Assembly: GCA_036768485.1 (NCBI GenBank)
Contig: JAVLUZ010000746.1
Location: forward strand, 1-64,000
Origin: Mermis nigrescens
Taxonomy: Eukaryota > Nematoda > Enoplea > Mermithida > Mermithidae
Reading direction: 5' to 3'
DNA length: 64,000 nucleotides
Shown here: positions 51,101 to 61,600 of the stretch, in pieces
Layout: the number at the start of each line of letters is the position of its first letter
Numbering within the stretch: the stretch's first letter is position 1
The notes under the pieces: model-generated
The model's input: the letters and a program-made list of their open reading frames with translations, nothing else
What the model was told of the DNA's origin: nothing
The model's database searches: none
Translations under genes and position numbers: made by a program

Positions 51101-53378
51101 GTATGTCGAAAGAAACTGCCATTGTAAATGTTAGCTCAGGCGAATCCAGCGGTGAAATTGAAACCACAGCACGAAAACGGAGCGAATTTGTTCAGCCTAT
51201 CGTAAGAATTGGGAAAAGATTTCTGAATTGAAAGGTACCCATTTGTGAAATTAGACAAGACGCAGAATATATATGAATGAATGAATGAATGAAATAATTT
51301 ATTACTGAAACGCGATAATTATAAATTCGCCTGAGCTAACAGTAGATCCTATCTGAATTGAATAAGTGCTACAGATTGTGATATTTTGTTTTCAAACATT
51401 TCCGTTTCCTTGGTAGCCGAAATAAGACAACTATTGTTTTTTTACTATTCTTTATTAGTTTCTAAATCCTTGATTAAAAGTATTTGACACTAGCAGGTTT
51501 TAGGTTTACTTTGTATAGTCTTCTAAATAATTAAGTTTTGGAGGTCCCTTTAAGTATTAAAGTGCAAAATCTGGTTGATGCTGTGATCACTGTTCGTTAT
51601 GCCTTTATCTTATGGAATATATCTCTTTCTAGCTTTAAGCCATCAAAACAGATGTTGTTGCGCTTTACGGATTCTATTTACATGACCAAAAATGTAGCTC
51701 CTGATGAAGATCAAGAATCTGTTATTGAATGTTTGTCAGCTGTTGATGTTGAACAAAATGTTATACTTTGTGGAGCAGCATTAGTCTTCCATTATTTTTG
51801 CATCTGCCTGTATAATGCAGATATGCTCCATGAGCTTTTTGTGAGAGAATTAATGTTCATTATTCAGCCTTGAGTGTCCTTAGGATTAACAGGCAAGAGA
51901 TCAGAATAAAATAGTTGGGTGAAACAAGGTAAATTGGCCTGAGCATGCTTGATATGCATGTGTACATACAATTGTAGATCTGCTGTACAACCTTTCCTGC
52001 AAAATATGAGCCAGGAGAATTTTCAGGAGAATCAAAATATTTTCAGGAGAATTGTAGGAGAATTTTTCCCCAATTTTACCTCTGTGCAGGAGAATCTGAA
52101 TTTTGGGACCTGGCAACACTGGATCGAAGAATAATCGGCAACATTACTATGCAAACGAATACAACAGTGCATAAAAATCGAACGGAAATTTGAATAACTT
52201 ACAGAGGACGCCAAAGCAGGAGAACATCAACTACTTCATGCTGTACCGACATGCATATATGTAATGGCTCGAAATTGTGAGGAGGAAGTCCATGGTCAAT
52301 TTCAGACGGGGGGGGCTAAATGACTTCAATTTTTTGGTCAAAACAGCCAAAATATTCAATTTTTCCCGAAAATCGGGGATGGGGAGGTTTACAAGTTTAC
52401 AATCTTAGGGGGGGGAATGAAGGCGAATATTTTTTTAGTATCACCCTATCCCATCATTACCTGTACGCTGACATGTTTTAATTCTAAGGTAATGATAAAC
52501 AGCATGATCAGTCATAATTCATTCACTAAGGGGTTTACGATAGACTTAGTATTGATTAAATACTGTTAGAAAGATACGATGCTGGTATTCAATTAAATTG
52601 ACTATTCACCAGGCAAACCAGCGAGAAATCTTTTGCGAAGACTCCTCTTTTTTCAGAGGCCGCAGAATATACCTCGACTGTTGTGTTGCTTAGAGAAAGT
52701 TTGATTTCTGAGAGATTTTGCGATTTTAGGCATTTACACGAGTAGCCTTTTCTTAGTCCGCTTCTTTTACTTTTGAATGCACACGTTAGAATCAAGTTCT
52801 CAGAATTGTTTAGCCTTTTCAGAATTTTTTGTAACTATTAGATAGATTAAAAAACCTCGAATCAATTTTTGGGCAGCCGAATCTTTTAGCAGTACTACGC
52901 ATAAAATTCTGACTTCATATCCACTATTTTTATTGTCTGATTAATGCACATCGTGAAATAAGATTATTTCTCGTAAATTTCATAATGATTAAAAGAAATG
53001 ATTTCTTCATAGACCGGAATTCGGAAAGCCTTATTAAACGAACAACTGGTAAGAGATGAATTATTACTATAACGAATCTGTGACTTTAGATTCATGTACA
53101 TTTTTCAGAAAAAGCACGTGAAAGATCAAAAGGCAATTAGGGACATGCAGCGCAATATGGTAAGGTATGAAACACACATGAGTCGTTTTGACTCAGGTTA
53201 TTGCAACAAAAATCAACCAATTTTTAACATTCTCATTTCTTTTTGGAAGTGCATGATTGTAATATATTTTTGAATGTGTCTTCAGAATGCACCTGATAAG
53301 CACATCCAAAGCATTTATATGAAAAGGCAGTACATAAAAGCAGTCATAGAAATTACACGACAATTACACAAAAGTTGA
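45781..53378 (+). CDS. Micro-exon gene for a small secreted helical protein
   Basis: Inferred seven-exon gene of 118 codons. Exons: 45781-45821 (41 nt), 47514-47535 (22), 48226-48261 (36), 48322-48399 (78), 53013-53048 (36), 53109-53159 (51), 53286-53378 (93, ending TGA). Every intron is GT-AG with good donors (GTACGT, GTAAGC, GTAAGT, GTAAGA, GTAAGG) and pyrimidine-rich acceptors. Exons 1 and 2 share a codon; all later junctions are phase 0 and exons 3 to 6 are multiples of three. Exon 1 encodes MSFILCLLVTFSIG, a hydrophobic signal peptide, and exon 2 continues VQAQDIK with a plausible cleavage after VQA. The mature ~95 residues are charged and probably helical, with no cysteine and no known domain. 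Intron 4 (4.6 kb) holds two transposons. Function unknown; secretion is inferred. A missed exon within intron 1 or 4 is possible. Confidence 0.7.
47760..48172. repeat. Long ATT/TTA microsatellite in intron 2
   Basis: About 400 bp of (ATT)n with scattered substitutions, almost filling intron 2. The long hydrophobic or Tyr/Asn-rich frames read through it are artefacts of the repeat. Confidence 0.97.
48901..49158 (-). mobile_element. Short hAT-like MITE, copy 2 (258 bp, inverted)
   Basis: It starts CACACCTGGGCGTGGGGG and ends GCTGCCCATGTATG, the reverse of copy 1. It is flanked by perfect 8-bp duplications GCAGCAAG at 48893-48900 and 49159-49166. It lies in intron 4 of the micro-exon gene. Confidence 0.9.
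49231..49410 (+). repeat. Left CAGGAGAAT cluster
   Basis: Eleven copies of AGGAGAA, mostly as CAGGAGAAT, occur in the same orientation just inside the left TIR. The spacing is irregular, from 9 to about 30 bp. Confidence 0.9.
49678..50758. repeat. Internal inverted repeat, 21-bp perfect cores
   Basis: The 21-mer at 49678-49698, containing GCAAACACCGTTTTTT, is perfectly inverted at 50738-50758, with weaker similarity beyond. Further out, CATTC tracts at 49581-49601 face GAATG tracts at 51274-51293. This suggests an older element nested within the 2.9-kb one. Confidence 0.7.
49776..50430. repeat. Minisatellite, about 3.5 copies of a 186-196-bp unit
   Basis: TTTTTGTAATG recurs so that TAATG falls at 49781, 49977, 50173 and 50359 (steps 196, 196, 186). 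Each unit carries the palindrome GGCGCTTCGCGCC or a variant, followed in the full units by GAATTGATTT and GCAGCATTTTTAT. Confidence 0.92.
51130..51340. repeat. 211-bp segment with perfect 16-bp inverted ends
   Basis: GTTAGCTCAGGCGAAT at 51130-51145 is exactly inverted as ATTCGCCTGAGCTAAC at 51325-51340. It encloses the GAATG tract. It could be a tiny MITE; no target duplication is evident. Confidence 0.7.
51538..51873 (+). other. Unrecognised 111-codon open frame inside the 2.9-kb element
   Basis: It begins at a TTG, with the first in-frame ATG later, and ends with TGA. Composition is more protein-like than neighbouring frames (VAPDEDQESVIECLSAVDV), but I recognise no transposase or other domain. 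It could be a decayed exon carried by the element, or chance. Confidence 0.25.
52012..52096 (+). repeat. Right AGGAGAAT cluster
   Basis: Five AGGAGAA motifs in the same orientation as the left cluster, ending just before the right TIR. Confidence 0.88.
52122..53012. other. Remainder of intron 4
   Basis: No exon is supported. A candidate at 52205-52260 has a CTTACAG acceptor, but its length would break the phase-0 pattern. Two G-runs (near 52305 and 52410) resemble tails of the MITE family. Confidence 0.45.
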
Positions 53379-53637
53379 AGACGCATTTAGTCTTGCAATG
53401 TTCAATGCATCAACATTCGGAAAAAGGAATTAAGGAGTGAATCTGCAGAGGGCCTTTGGATTTTTTTGAGGTTCGATAATCTTTTATCTCCCATGCATAT
53501 ATAAGGTATTGCTAAATATCGGATTTGTTGCCACAGACTTTTATCGAAGATTATACGAAATATCCCTGAATCCAGTAAAAGAGCCTATGGGCAGTAAAAT
53601 GAGACTATATCATGTTATATTATTTAACACTTAGCAT

Positions 53638-53903
53638 CATACGTGGGCAGCAAGAAATTTCTGGGGGGGTGCAAGATTTTTTTGAAGGTCAAAAAATGGC
53701 CTTAAAAATGGTGGTATGGTGATAAAAACACCATTTTTCGACGTTTCTCATCAAGCACTATCCATTGGCATCAAAAAATTGCGAAAAAGCGAGGAAAATT
53801 TTCAAAAATTTAATTCTGGGGGGGGGGTATTTTGATTTCTGGGGGGGGGGTATTTTGGTTACTGGGGGTGCATACCCCCCAAACCCCCCCACGCCCAGGT
53901 GTG
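53638..53903 (+). mobile_element. Short hAT-like MITE, copy 3 (266 bp)
   Basis: It runs from CATACGTGGGCAGCAAG to CACGCCCAGGTGTG and is flanked by perfect 8-bp duplications CTTAGCAT at 53630-53637 and 53904-53911. It lies 260 bp past the stop codon of the micro-exon gene. A decayed left end of another copy follows at about 53914-53945 (AGCAGCAAGGAAATTCTGG). Confidence 0.92.
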
Positions 53904-54023
53904 CTTAGCATGCATAAGCAGCAAGGAAATTCTGGTGGGTTTGAATTTGCCGAAAACATAATCAAAAATTCAATTCTGCAGTCAATCGATTCAGGGGTCA
54001 CATAAGATTCTGGGAGTCTGGAG

Positions 54024-54331
54024 CATAGGTGGGCGGCAATAAAGTTCTGGAAGGGGGTGCAAGACTTTTTCAAGAGTCAAAAAATGATCTTGAACATGAC
54101 ATGGTAGGTGTGGCAGAAAAACACCATTTTTCAACGTAAGCACTATCCATTGGCATCAAAAAAATTTGCGAAAAAACTAGAAAATTTCAAAAATTGAATT
54201 TGGGGTGGGAGTTATTTTGGTTTCAGGGAGGTGGTATTTTGGTTTCTGCGGGAAGGGTTAGTTTGGTTTCTGGGGAAGGGGTTATTTTGGTTTCTGGGGG
54301 CGCATACCCCTAACCCCCACGCTCAGGTATG
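54024..54331 (+). mobile_element. Short MITE, copy 4 (308 bp, diverged)
   Basis: CATAGGTGGGCGGCAATAA to CACGCTCAGGTATG, with the family body plus an expanded repeat of TTTTGGTTTCTG(G)n in the tail. The flanks GTCTGGAG and GTCCAAAC no longer match convincingly, so this copy is older or rearranged. Confidence 0.75.
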
Positions 54332-54402
54332 GTCCAAACACCAGAGCCCCTACGCTTATATGTGCTTACAACCGTAATAGTTTTCTGATAAGATGTTACA
54401 TA

Positions 54403-55189
54403 CAGGGTGTCCCAGCTATGTATCCCCAGTGTTTTTCAGTCAAAACTTCCTTAATAATAATCAAATTGAATGAAAATTCACCAATTTACAACACGTCCAA
54501 CAACATTGTAAATCCTAAAGTTTCATTAAAATTGGTTAATGACAAGGTCAATAACAACACTTTTTGTTATAGGTACTTTTTTAATCAGTTTATTTGTTAC
54601 TTTAAATTTTTCAAACACGTAACTTTTTTGAATTTTGTTAAATCTTTGTTTTTTTACTTTTCTAGGTAATTATAGATTTAACAAAATTCAAAAAAGTAAC
54701 GTATTAAAAAATTCAAAGTAACGAATAAACTGATTAGGCAGTACCGATCACAAAAATTGTTCTTGTAAACCATGTAATAGACCAATTTTATTGGAACATG
54801 AAGGTTTACAATGCTATTGGACTTGTTGTAAACTGGTGAATTTTCATCAAATTTGAACGACTATGCAGTTATGACCACACATGGGTGGGATGGAAGGGGT
54901 TTGGGAGGTATGCACCCCCCAGAAGTTGAAATTCCCCACCCCCCAGAAATCTAAATACCCCCAGAATTCAAATTTTGAAATTTTTTTCGCTTTTTTAGCG
55001 ATTTTTTGATGCCATTGGATAGTGCTCGATACGAAACCTTGAAAAATGGTAATTTTTTCGCCATACAACCACTTTTAAGACCATTTTTTGACATTTAAAA
55101 ATTTTTGAACCCCACCCCCTCAGAATCTTGATGCTGCCCACCGATGGTTATGACTGTGAAGTAGTGGGATAGTAAGGTGGAACACCTCG
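54403..55189. mobile_element. Long-palindrome mariner-like MITE, interrupted
   Basis: The left end is CAGGGTGTCCCAGCTATG after a TA at 54401-54402. The right end, inverted, reads CGAGGTGTTCCACCTTACT before a TA at 55190-55191, fitting TA duplication by Tc1/mariner. The arms stay alignable inward for roughly 250 bp to a centre near 54665, for example GATGAAAATTCACC and TTTTTTGAATTTTGTTAAAT in both. Removing the nested copy at 54876-55154 leaves about 508 bp. The 83-codon frame in the left arm is probably chance. Confidence 0.85.
54876..55146 (-). mobile_element. Short hAT-like MITE, copy 5, nested (271 bp)
   Basis: It starts CACACATGGGTGGG and ends GCTGCCCACCGATG. It is flanked by perfect 8-bp duplications GTTATGAC at 54868-54875 and 55147-55154. 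It lies within the right arm of the mariner-like MITE, so it inserted later. Confidence 0.9.
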
Positions 55190-55191
55190 TA

Positions 55192-55606
55192 TGTTTAGAT
55201 GACAGACTATCGTTAATTCAAAGCCTAAAAGCATCTGCGTAGCAAAGCTTGAATGCACAGAAATCATCTTTTGTTTTAAATAGCAGTAAAAAATAATCAG
55301 ATGGTCAAATTATAACTGGAAATTTCGGGAAAGATAGAGCAAAGATAATAGAATTACCAAGATGGTGATATTCGTATCTTTATCGTGCTAAAACGTTGAA
55401 GACAAAGATACTTTTACAAAATTCTCATAATTTCGTCCTTTTTAAGAAGTGTACTTCTACGAAATGTAAAATTGGGTACCAGAAAATTGAATCGTTTGGA
55501 GTTTAATTATAGTAGAGCGTTATATGATATACCTATCCCCACCCCACCCCTGTGCTTAAGATTCTAAAATCAATGTTGCCTAAACTTGAATTCGCACTAG
55601 TTGCAG
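55192..55606. other. Intergenic, no gene seen
   Basis: Neither coding exons nor a named repeat are supported here. I also looked for a signal-peptide first exon for the downstream micro-exon gene and found none convincing. Confidence 0.4.
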
Positions 55607-58600
55607 AAAGCAAAAACAAAACCGTACAATATCAAAATGCACATCAGTAAGCTAAAATCTCTATAAATACCCTAAATAGTGATTTCTTTATATAAGTTAC
55701 GGCTACAATAAATAAATAAATAAATAATTGAAAATGTCAATTTCATAAATGTTATAAATCACGAGAAAAATTGGTGTTTTTATAAAGAAAAATTAAATTT
55801 TCTGATTTCCAAAAAGATTTGTTTTGGCTGTTGTCGTCCTTCTCTTCTCATACAATTTTTCCTTTGCAAATAAAAACACTGCTTGAAAATTCATATCGAG
55901 TTTTCATTGCTATTGGAATTTTATTAGCAGCTAGTACGTCAAATCGTCGTTTTTAGATCTCTCACAACAATTTATTGGAATTCGATGTAACTATTTATCC
56001 GTCTTCTGCTATTTTAGGCTTTAAGAGTAAAAGAGCAATGGTAAGTCGCACAAGAAAAAATTCTGATCCTCATAAAACCGATTTTATAAGAATGACACAC
56101 AGGTTTTTATGTTTAAGAAACCCGTAAAAATATAACTACGAACAGTTCGGGGGTAATACGTTAGACTTATCTTCGTTCAAGTGCAGGCATCCTGTTTGTA
56201 CTATTATTATTTACATGTATTCTTTTTTAGGATCAGAATGGTGAGCAAATTGTAGACGCAAGATACGATTGTGTGAGTAAACTCTTTCTTGAATTAATTT
56301 ATGCAGCATTTTATAAATGGATCTTTGAATTTCTGGATATTTGTTTCCCCGATCATTTTATGAATCATATTTTTAACCATTATTTATTTCGATTAAAAAC
56401 AAACTCTATTCGATGTAGCTTTAGTAAGAAAAGTTATGGCTACTGAAGTGATTTCAATTCGTTTACGGCTCTCCAAGTTCTTTGCTAATGGCGTAAGCAG
56501 GGTTCTCTTCAATCTTATATCGCTATGAAAGATTTCATCCCCGACCATTCGCCCTCCCCCAACCATACCACAAGGCCTCTATAACACGCCTCCGATATTG
56601 CTGTTTTTTTCAAGCATTGAGAATTTTTAGGTTATTTGTCTTCTTACTAGTTTTCACCGATGTCGTAAGAAACATTTTTCTACATAAATAGGCTTTTTTT
56701 AATTCCGTCAAAAAATAATCGTCCAGAGGACGCGAAAGATGCAAGCATATTAGGTTTTATCCTATTGTATTAGCGTTAAACTCAGTACTTTGAATAGCGG
56801 AAGAATGGTCAAACTTCTTGATTTATAGACGAATACGGAAGTTGTTGAATAAATCACCATTTTTCGTACCTTATCTATGTAATGAATCGTACTTTTACGT
56901 CGAAATTAATAGTAGTCTTAGGACTCAATGATCTAGAAAGTAAGTCCTCCTCAAGAAGTTTCAAAAGTTGAAAATTGTCGAAAAATAATTTTAGGGGCAG
57001 AAGCACAATATTTCGACTTATTTTACCGATTTAAACTCATTTACGGTAGAAAAAATCGCGAAAATATAACAAGAAAATTTGGAAATTTGATCCTGGTGTC
57101 CTTTGATACTAGGAATCATTTAGATTCTGAATATCCAGATTTCCGTGCCGTGTGTGGTTTCAAGCAGTTCTTAAAAGTTTGACACCCCGAGCTTGTTAAA
57201 TCAGATTTACAGCGTCTACATAGTATGCATTTTTTCGAGGAAGTTGCACTTAGTCGCACAAATATGTAAAACAAACAAAAAATACACATGTGAAATTGAA
57301 TGTGTCAAAAAACCCAAGGGCCCAGTCAGGGGAAGGACATTTAGGGCACGTACTTCCTTCCCGTAATTTTTCCGGAAATCTTTTTGATTTTTATAGTGCG
57401 ATAGCATGTGCTCAAAACTGTTTTAAAAAAAGGAAAAATGTCAAAATTTGCTGACGCTGTGCGTCAAATCATTACTACTGATCGTTTTAGAGTTCCAATT
57501 TCGAATTAAGAAGCTTGAAGCGGCTTAAATTACAGCACTTCACGCTAATTTAGTAAATCAATTCACGAATTTAATGAAACTCTACATACATGCTTATAAA
57601 CATCACGATGAAAGTGAGAATCTTTTGTGTCAATTTGACAATTTTAGCGGTTCACATAGTTTTACTTTATTTCTCAAGTTGTCCAAATTTTCATGCGTTT
57701 CGAGCATATTTTCTTTTCCGCTCTTCTTGTAAAAAGGCCGCCAACCCCACCTTAAAATCATAAGAATAAAATCTTTTTGATAAATTTCTGAATATCTCAT
57801 TGATAGCGACCCGTTGCTTCACGTACCACAAAGCAGAGGTCGAAAAAAGCACTACCTACTTTAAAAACCTGTTCCGCACATTTCAAAATGAGTTGATAAC
57901 TCCAACTTTTAGGCTAGATTCCTAATCAAAATTCGGCCGATTTGTGAAAATTTTAACGTCAGATAAAGATAAATGTACGTTTTTACAAAATTTGCTAATA
58001 ATCTTGCTGACTCCATTTAATGAGTGCTAAAGCGCTACCCCAGCCGTAGAAGATAGGTATCCCTTGAATTCTCACCTGATCTTATGTCCTACTCCAGCGT
58101 AGGAGTATATTAAGGTGACGAAAGGGTATGCTTTTTTGAAAATTCGGGTCCGGGTCCGGTTTCAAGATTTTGAGATTTTAAGAAGCTCGATTCCGGCTCC
58201 AAAATTTTCAGCAAAGTCGAATACGGCTTCTAAAAAAGTTGGACCCGACTGGGTCCAGGTCCAACGTGCTATATGAACATTGCTTTGTTTGAATAATTAC
58301 TTGTTACCCATTTCTGCATCTCACAAAGCATAATACGCTTCTTAATGTCCTATGTATGTAAATTCCGATAACTAAGTATGCATACTGCGTCATGTGTCAA
58401 CAGATAAGCTGTTTTTTGTACTAGTTCACTTTGTGCGTGTACAAAGACAGTGCCGAACATTCGTTGTAAATTTTGTGCACAAAAAATTTTGGCGTAAATA
58501 ATATAATTTAGGTAAGGCATATCAGTTAGCGTTCTGTGTACTATAGTTGCGGATTTAAAATTTAATAGCATACGTTAGCTCATTTTTAGGTCTACACGAT

Positions 58601-61600
58601 AAGAAAATATAACAATGCACCAACAAATCGCGAAGCGCCAGAAAATTTTAGATATTTTTTTACCGTTTTCGAGTAGAATTTACGACTTTTCTGATAAAAC
58701 CTTGTTTAGAAGATTGGAATATTCAAAACGCGAAAGCATCTCATTACATTCACCAACTGAAAGATAATATCGAAACTTTGATATGAAAAGAAAACAAAAA
58801 TTGCAAACTGGTAGTACAAAACAATTTGCATATCTTGATAATGGGATGGTACTTTCAATTACTAAATTAGTGTTAAGCAGTGTTGTTTTGTACAAAGCCC
58901 CTTTGTACGTGTACAAAAATAATTCCCAAAAGTCTTTGTACATTTTCTACATGCTAATTTTTGGGTTCTATTATACAATAGCGATTTCTATTTAGTTAAA
59001 CAGGTTTTTCGACGCTTGGTACTGTACTTTGGCCAATTTCTGGGTTTTTGACGCCAAAAAATATTAAAAATTGTCTCAAAACAGTGCGGAGAACCAAAAT
59101 TCTTTGACATTTTTCCATTCTAAATGCAAATTCTGCCATTATAAAGATATAGGACACACTCATTCTGGCTAGAAGCGCCGAAAATCTCTAGGAATTTGGG
59201 CCTTTTTACAGTTTTATTCACCCCAAAGATCTTCGTACGTACACAAAGACGTCTCTAAAAGCCTTTGGACATCGGGAAAATCTTTGTCGAATACAAAAAA
59301 AAACCGAGACGTGAAGCACAAAATTATTTCAGCTAACTAACGATATAAACTCGATACTAGAGCTCCTAGAAAAATGACGCAAGCGCCAAAAAATTTCGAA
59401 GTTTTTGCCCTCTAAAATCAATTTTCACGTTAAAGCTAGCTACTTAGTAGTAACGTGCTAATGAAATGAATGTATGAACACGCCTTAGAAATGGCCAGAG
59501 CTTCAGCCTGTCTAACTATGAGCTCTCGGAGGTTGGCTTGAAATGGGCTAAAAAGAGCAAATTCTTTTGATTTTCCACCGTTTTCTCACTTTTTTAAAAT
59601 CAGCTTATTCAAATGGACTCTTCAACCCATCGAGCTTTTGTGACAGCCCATTGCATGGGCTGTTGCCCTGGTGTGCGTATGAGTAGTTAATAAAACGCAT
59701 CTGTAAATAAATTTGAAAAATGTTCCTTTTAGATACTACAAACCTAAGACAGGAGAGGAGGTTCGTCTGCCTAGTTAATACCGATGCTTGTCAGTTTTTA
59801 TTGGTACACACAACCAGGGCTGATGGAACGGGCAGGGGGTGGGACTGGGAGCCCCCTTTGCATAAGAAAAAATGCTAAGATAATGTACGGAAAGATGGAT
59901 AAATGGCATGTAGTGGTCTTCAAATCTTCAAATTTTTGTCGCTTCGCGCCAGATGTGAAGTATTTTCTATAATTTTGGCACAAGCGCGGCCAACCACTCT
60001 TTTATAGCGTTAAGAGAGGAAAAAATTTTTCGGAAACTTCGAATTTTGATATAGCATGTCGGAAAGATGCGGTGGTTTTTATGAGCTATCCCAACGAATT
60101 TACCGAGTTGTAGACCAATTTATGTTGGTTCCCTTGGCCGGATCCTGGATACGGGCCTGCACACACTACGTGCATTACTTACAAACATACATGTTTTCAT
60201 TAATTTATAATTTCCAGACCTTGTCCATGATCTATTTTTTCCGTTCCGAAAGTGCAAATTTAAATTTTACATTCAATTGAGAAGGTCTGAACAAAGTTAA
60301 GATGACCATTTATCCAGCATATTTTCAATTTTGTTTCACTTATGCAATTAAGGGTTTACAAATACATCTTTATTAATTAATAACTTCAAATTTTTTGATA
60401 TTATTCAGTCACTCAACATTATGCTTATGGGCCCGGACTCGACACTATTTTGAAGCAGGGTCTAGTTCCGGGTTTGGTTCCGACTTAACGGTTACAGTCG
60501 GGTCAAGGTTGGGGTCATAAATTTCAAGAACGTCGGATCCGGATCCAAATTTTCAGTCGGGTACCCGGCTGAACGGGTCTGGGTACCCGACGCCACTCAA
60601 CAGTATACTTCTGCCTGAATATGTTACTGGGTAAATGAAATGGCCAAGTACTGATGCATAGCTCTCTCAAAAAAATTGTATGCGCCCCTCCCCTGAACTA
60701 AAGTCCTGGCTATGCCTCTGAACCATAGGTGGGCGGCACCAAAGCTCTGGGGTGCAAGGTTTTTTCAAAAGTCAAAAAAGGCCTCAAAATGGTGGTACGG
60801 CCAAAAACACCGTTTTTCAACGTTACTCATCGAACACTATCCGTTGGCATCAAGAGATTGCAAAGAAAAATTTCAAAAATTCAATTCTGGGGGTGGGATA
60901 TTTTGGTTTCTGGGGAAGTGCATTACCCCAAATTCCCCCTCCACGCCCAGGTATGCTCTGAGTTCTTAGTATGCTAGTAAAGCTGGGCAATGTGTAGCGG
61001 ACCCAAGATAAATTCGATCGTATCGCAGAGACTCATTTAGAATTCAGTAGCTGGCAAAAAAGTGCGTTTTTTCGTCGTTTTTAAACATGCTGTATCTATT
61101 AACATCGTGAAAACTGATAATAAATTATCTTCTTTCTTGATAGACAATGAAAAGTGTCGTCTTGTGGTCGCGCTGAGGCACAATTATGGATAAAAACTTT
61201 GGATAGACGTGTAAGGACGTAGCTCTAGAGGAAATAGGGGGACTAGGCCCGCCAAACTCGAATGTAGAAGAGGCGGAGGGCGGGCCGCTCATCCTGTCAT
61301 CAGAAAACTAATCAGGCGCAATAGAGAATAATGTGTATTTTTATGATTTGGCTATTTTTGATCAAGTTAGTTGACTTCCTTGGCGCTCCGAAATCTTTAT
61401 TTTTACGTCAGAAGAGTCGTTTTTGGACAGGACACGGCTTTACACTTCTTACAAAGATTTTTCGACTATCTTTCTGTGCTTTGCGTTGAGTTTTGCACTA
61501 ATTTTACACGTTTTTCGTAGCATCAAAAGTTTCTATTCGGATCGCAAACGATTCTGTCTATCATAAGAAGGACAAAAACCAATCCTTTTAGCATAATGGA

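Larger units (their letters stand above)
49216..52121. mobile_element. 2.9-kb DNA element with CAGKGTTGCCAGGT TIRs
   Basis: The left end is CAGGGTTGCCAGGT and the right end, reverse-complemented, is CAGTGTTGCCAGGT: 13 of 14 match, and the match extends to the outer bases AT and C. Termini beginning CAG-G are characteristic of hAT elements. The flanking 8-mers (GATACATC and GATCGAAG) do not match well, so a target duplication is not demonstrated. Inside are AGGAGAAT clusters at both ends, inverted (ATTC)n tracts, inverted 21-bp blocks and a minisatellite. No transposase domain is recognisable, so it is presumably non-autonomous. It sits in intron 4 of the micro-exon gene. Confidence 0.6.
56273..60700. 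other. Mostly featureless AT-rich DNA with small repeats
   Basis: No protein family is recognised. Copies of the GGCGC/GCGCC palindrome occur at 57453, 58628, 59171, 59376 and 59938. A possible exon at about 56638-56671 would leave phase 1 and was not accepted. Several 60-90-codon frames on both strands look like chance. Confidence 0.4.

Noticed and set aside
52205..52260. Extra exon in intron 4 after CTTACAG
   Set aside because: Its 56-nt length breaks the phase-0 frame that the other exons share.
55815..55890. Hydrophobic stretch that could be a signal-peptide exon for the second gene
   Set aside because: No in-frame ATG; a TGA lies just upstream and another stop follows with no donor in phase.
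60712..60977. Three overlapping plus-strand frames
   Set aside because: All read through MITE copy 6.
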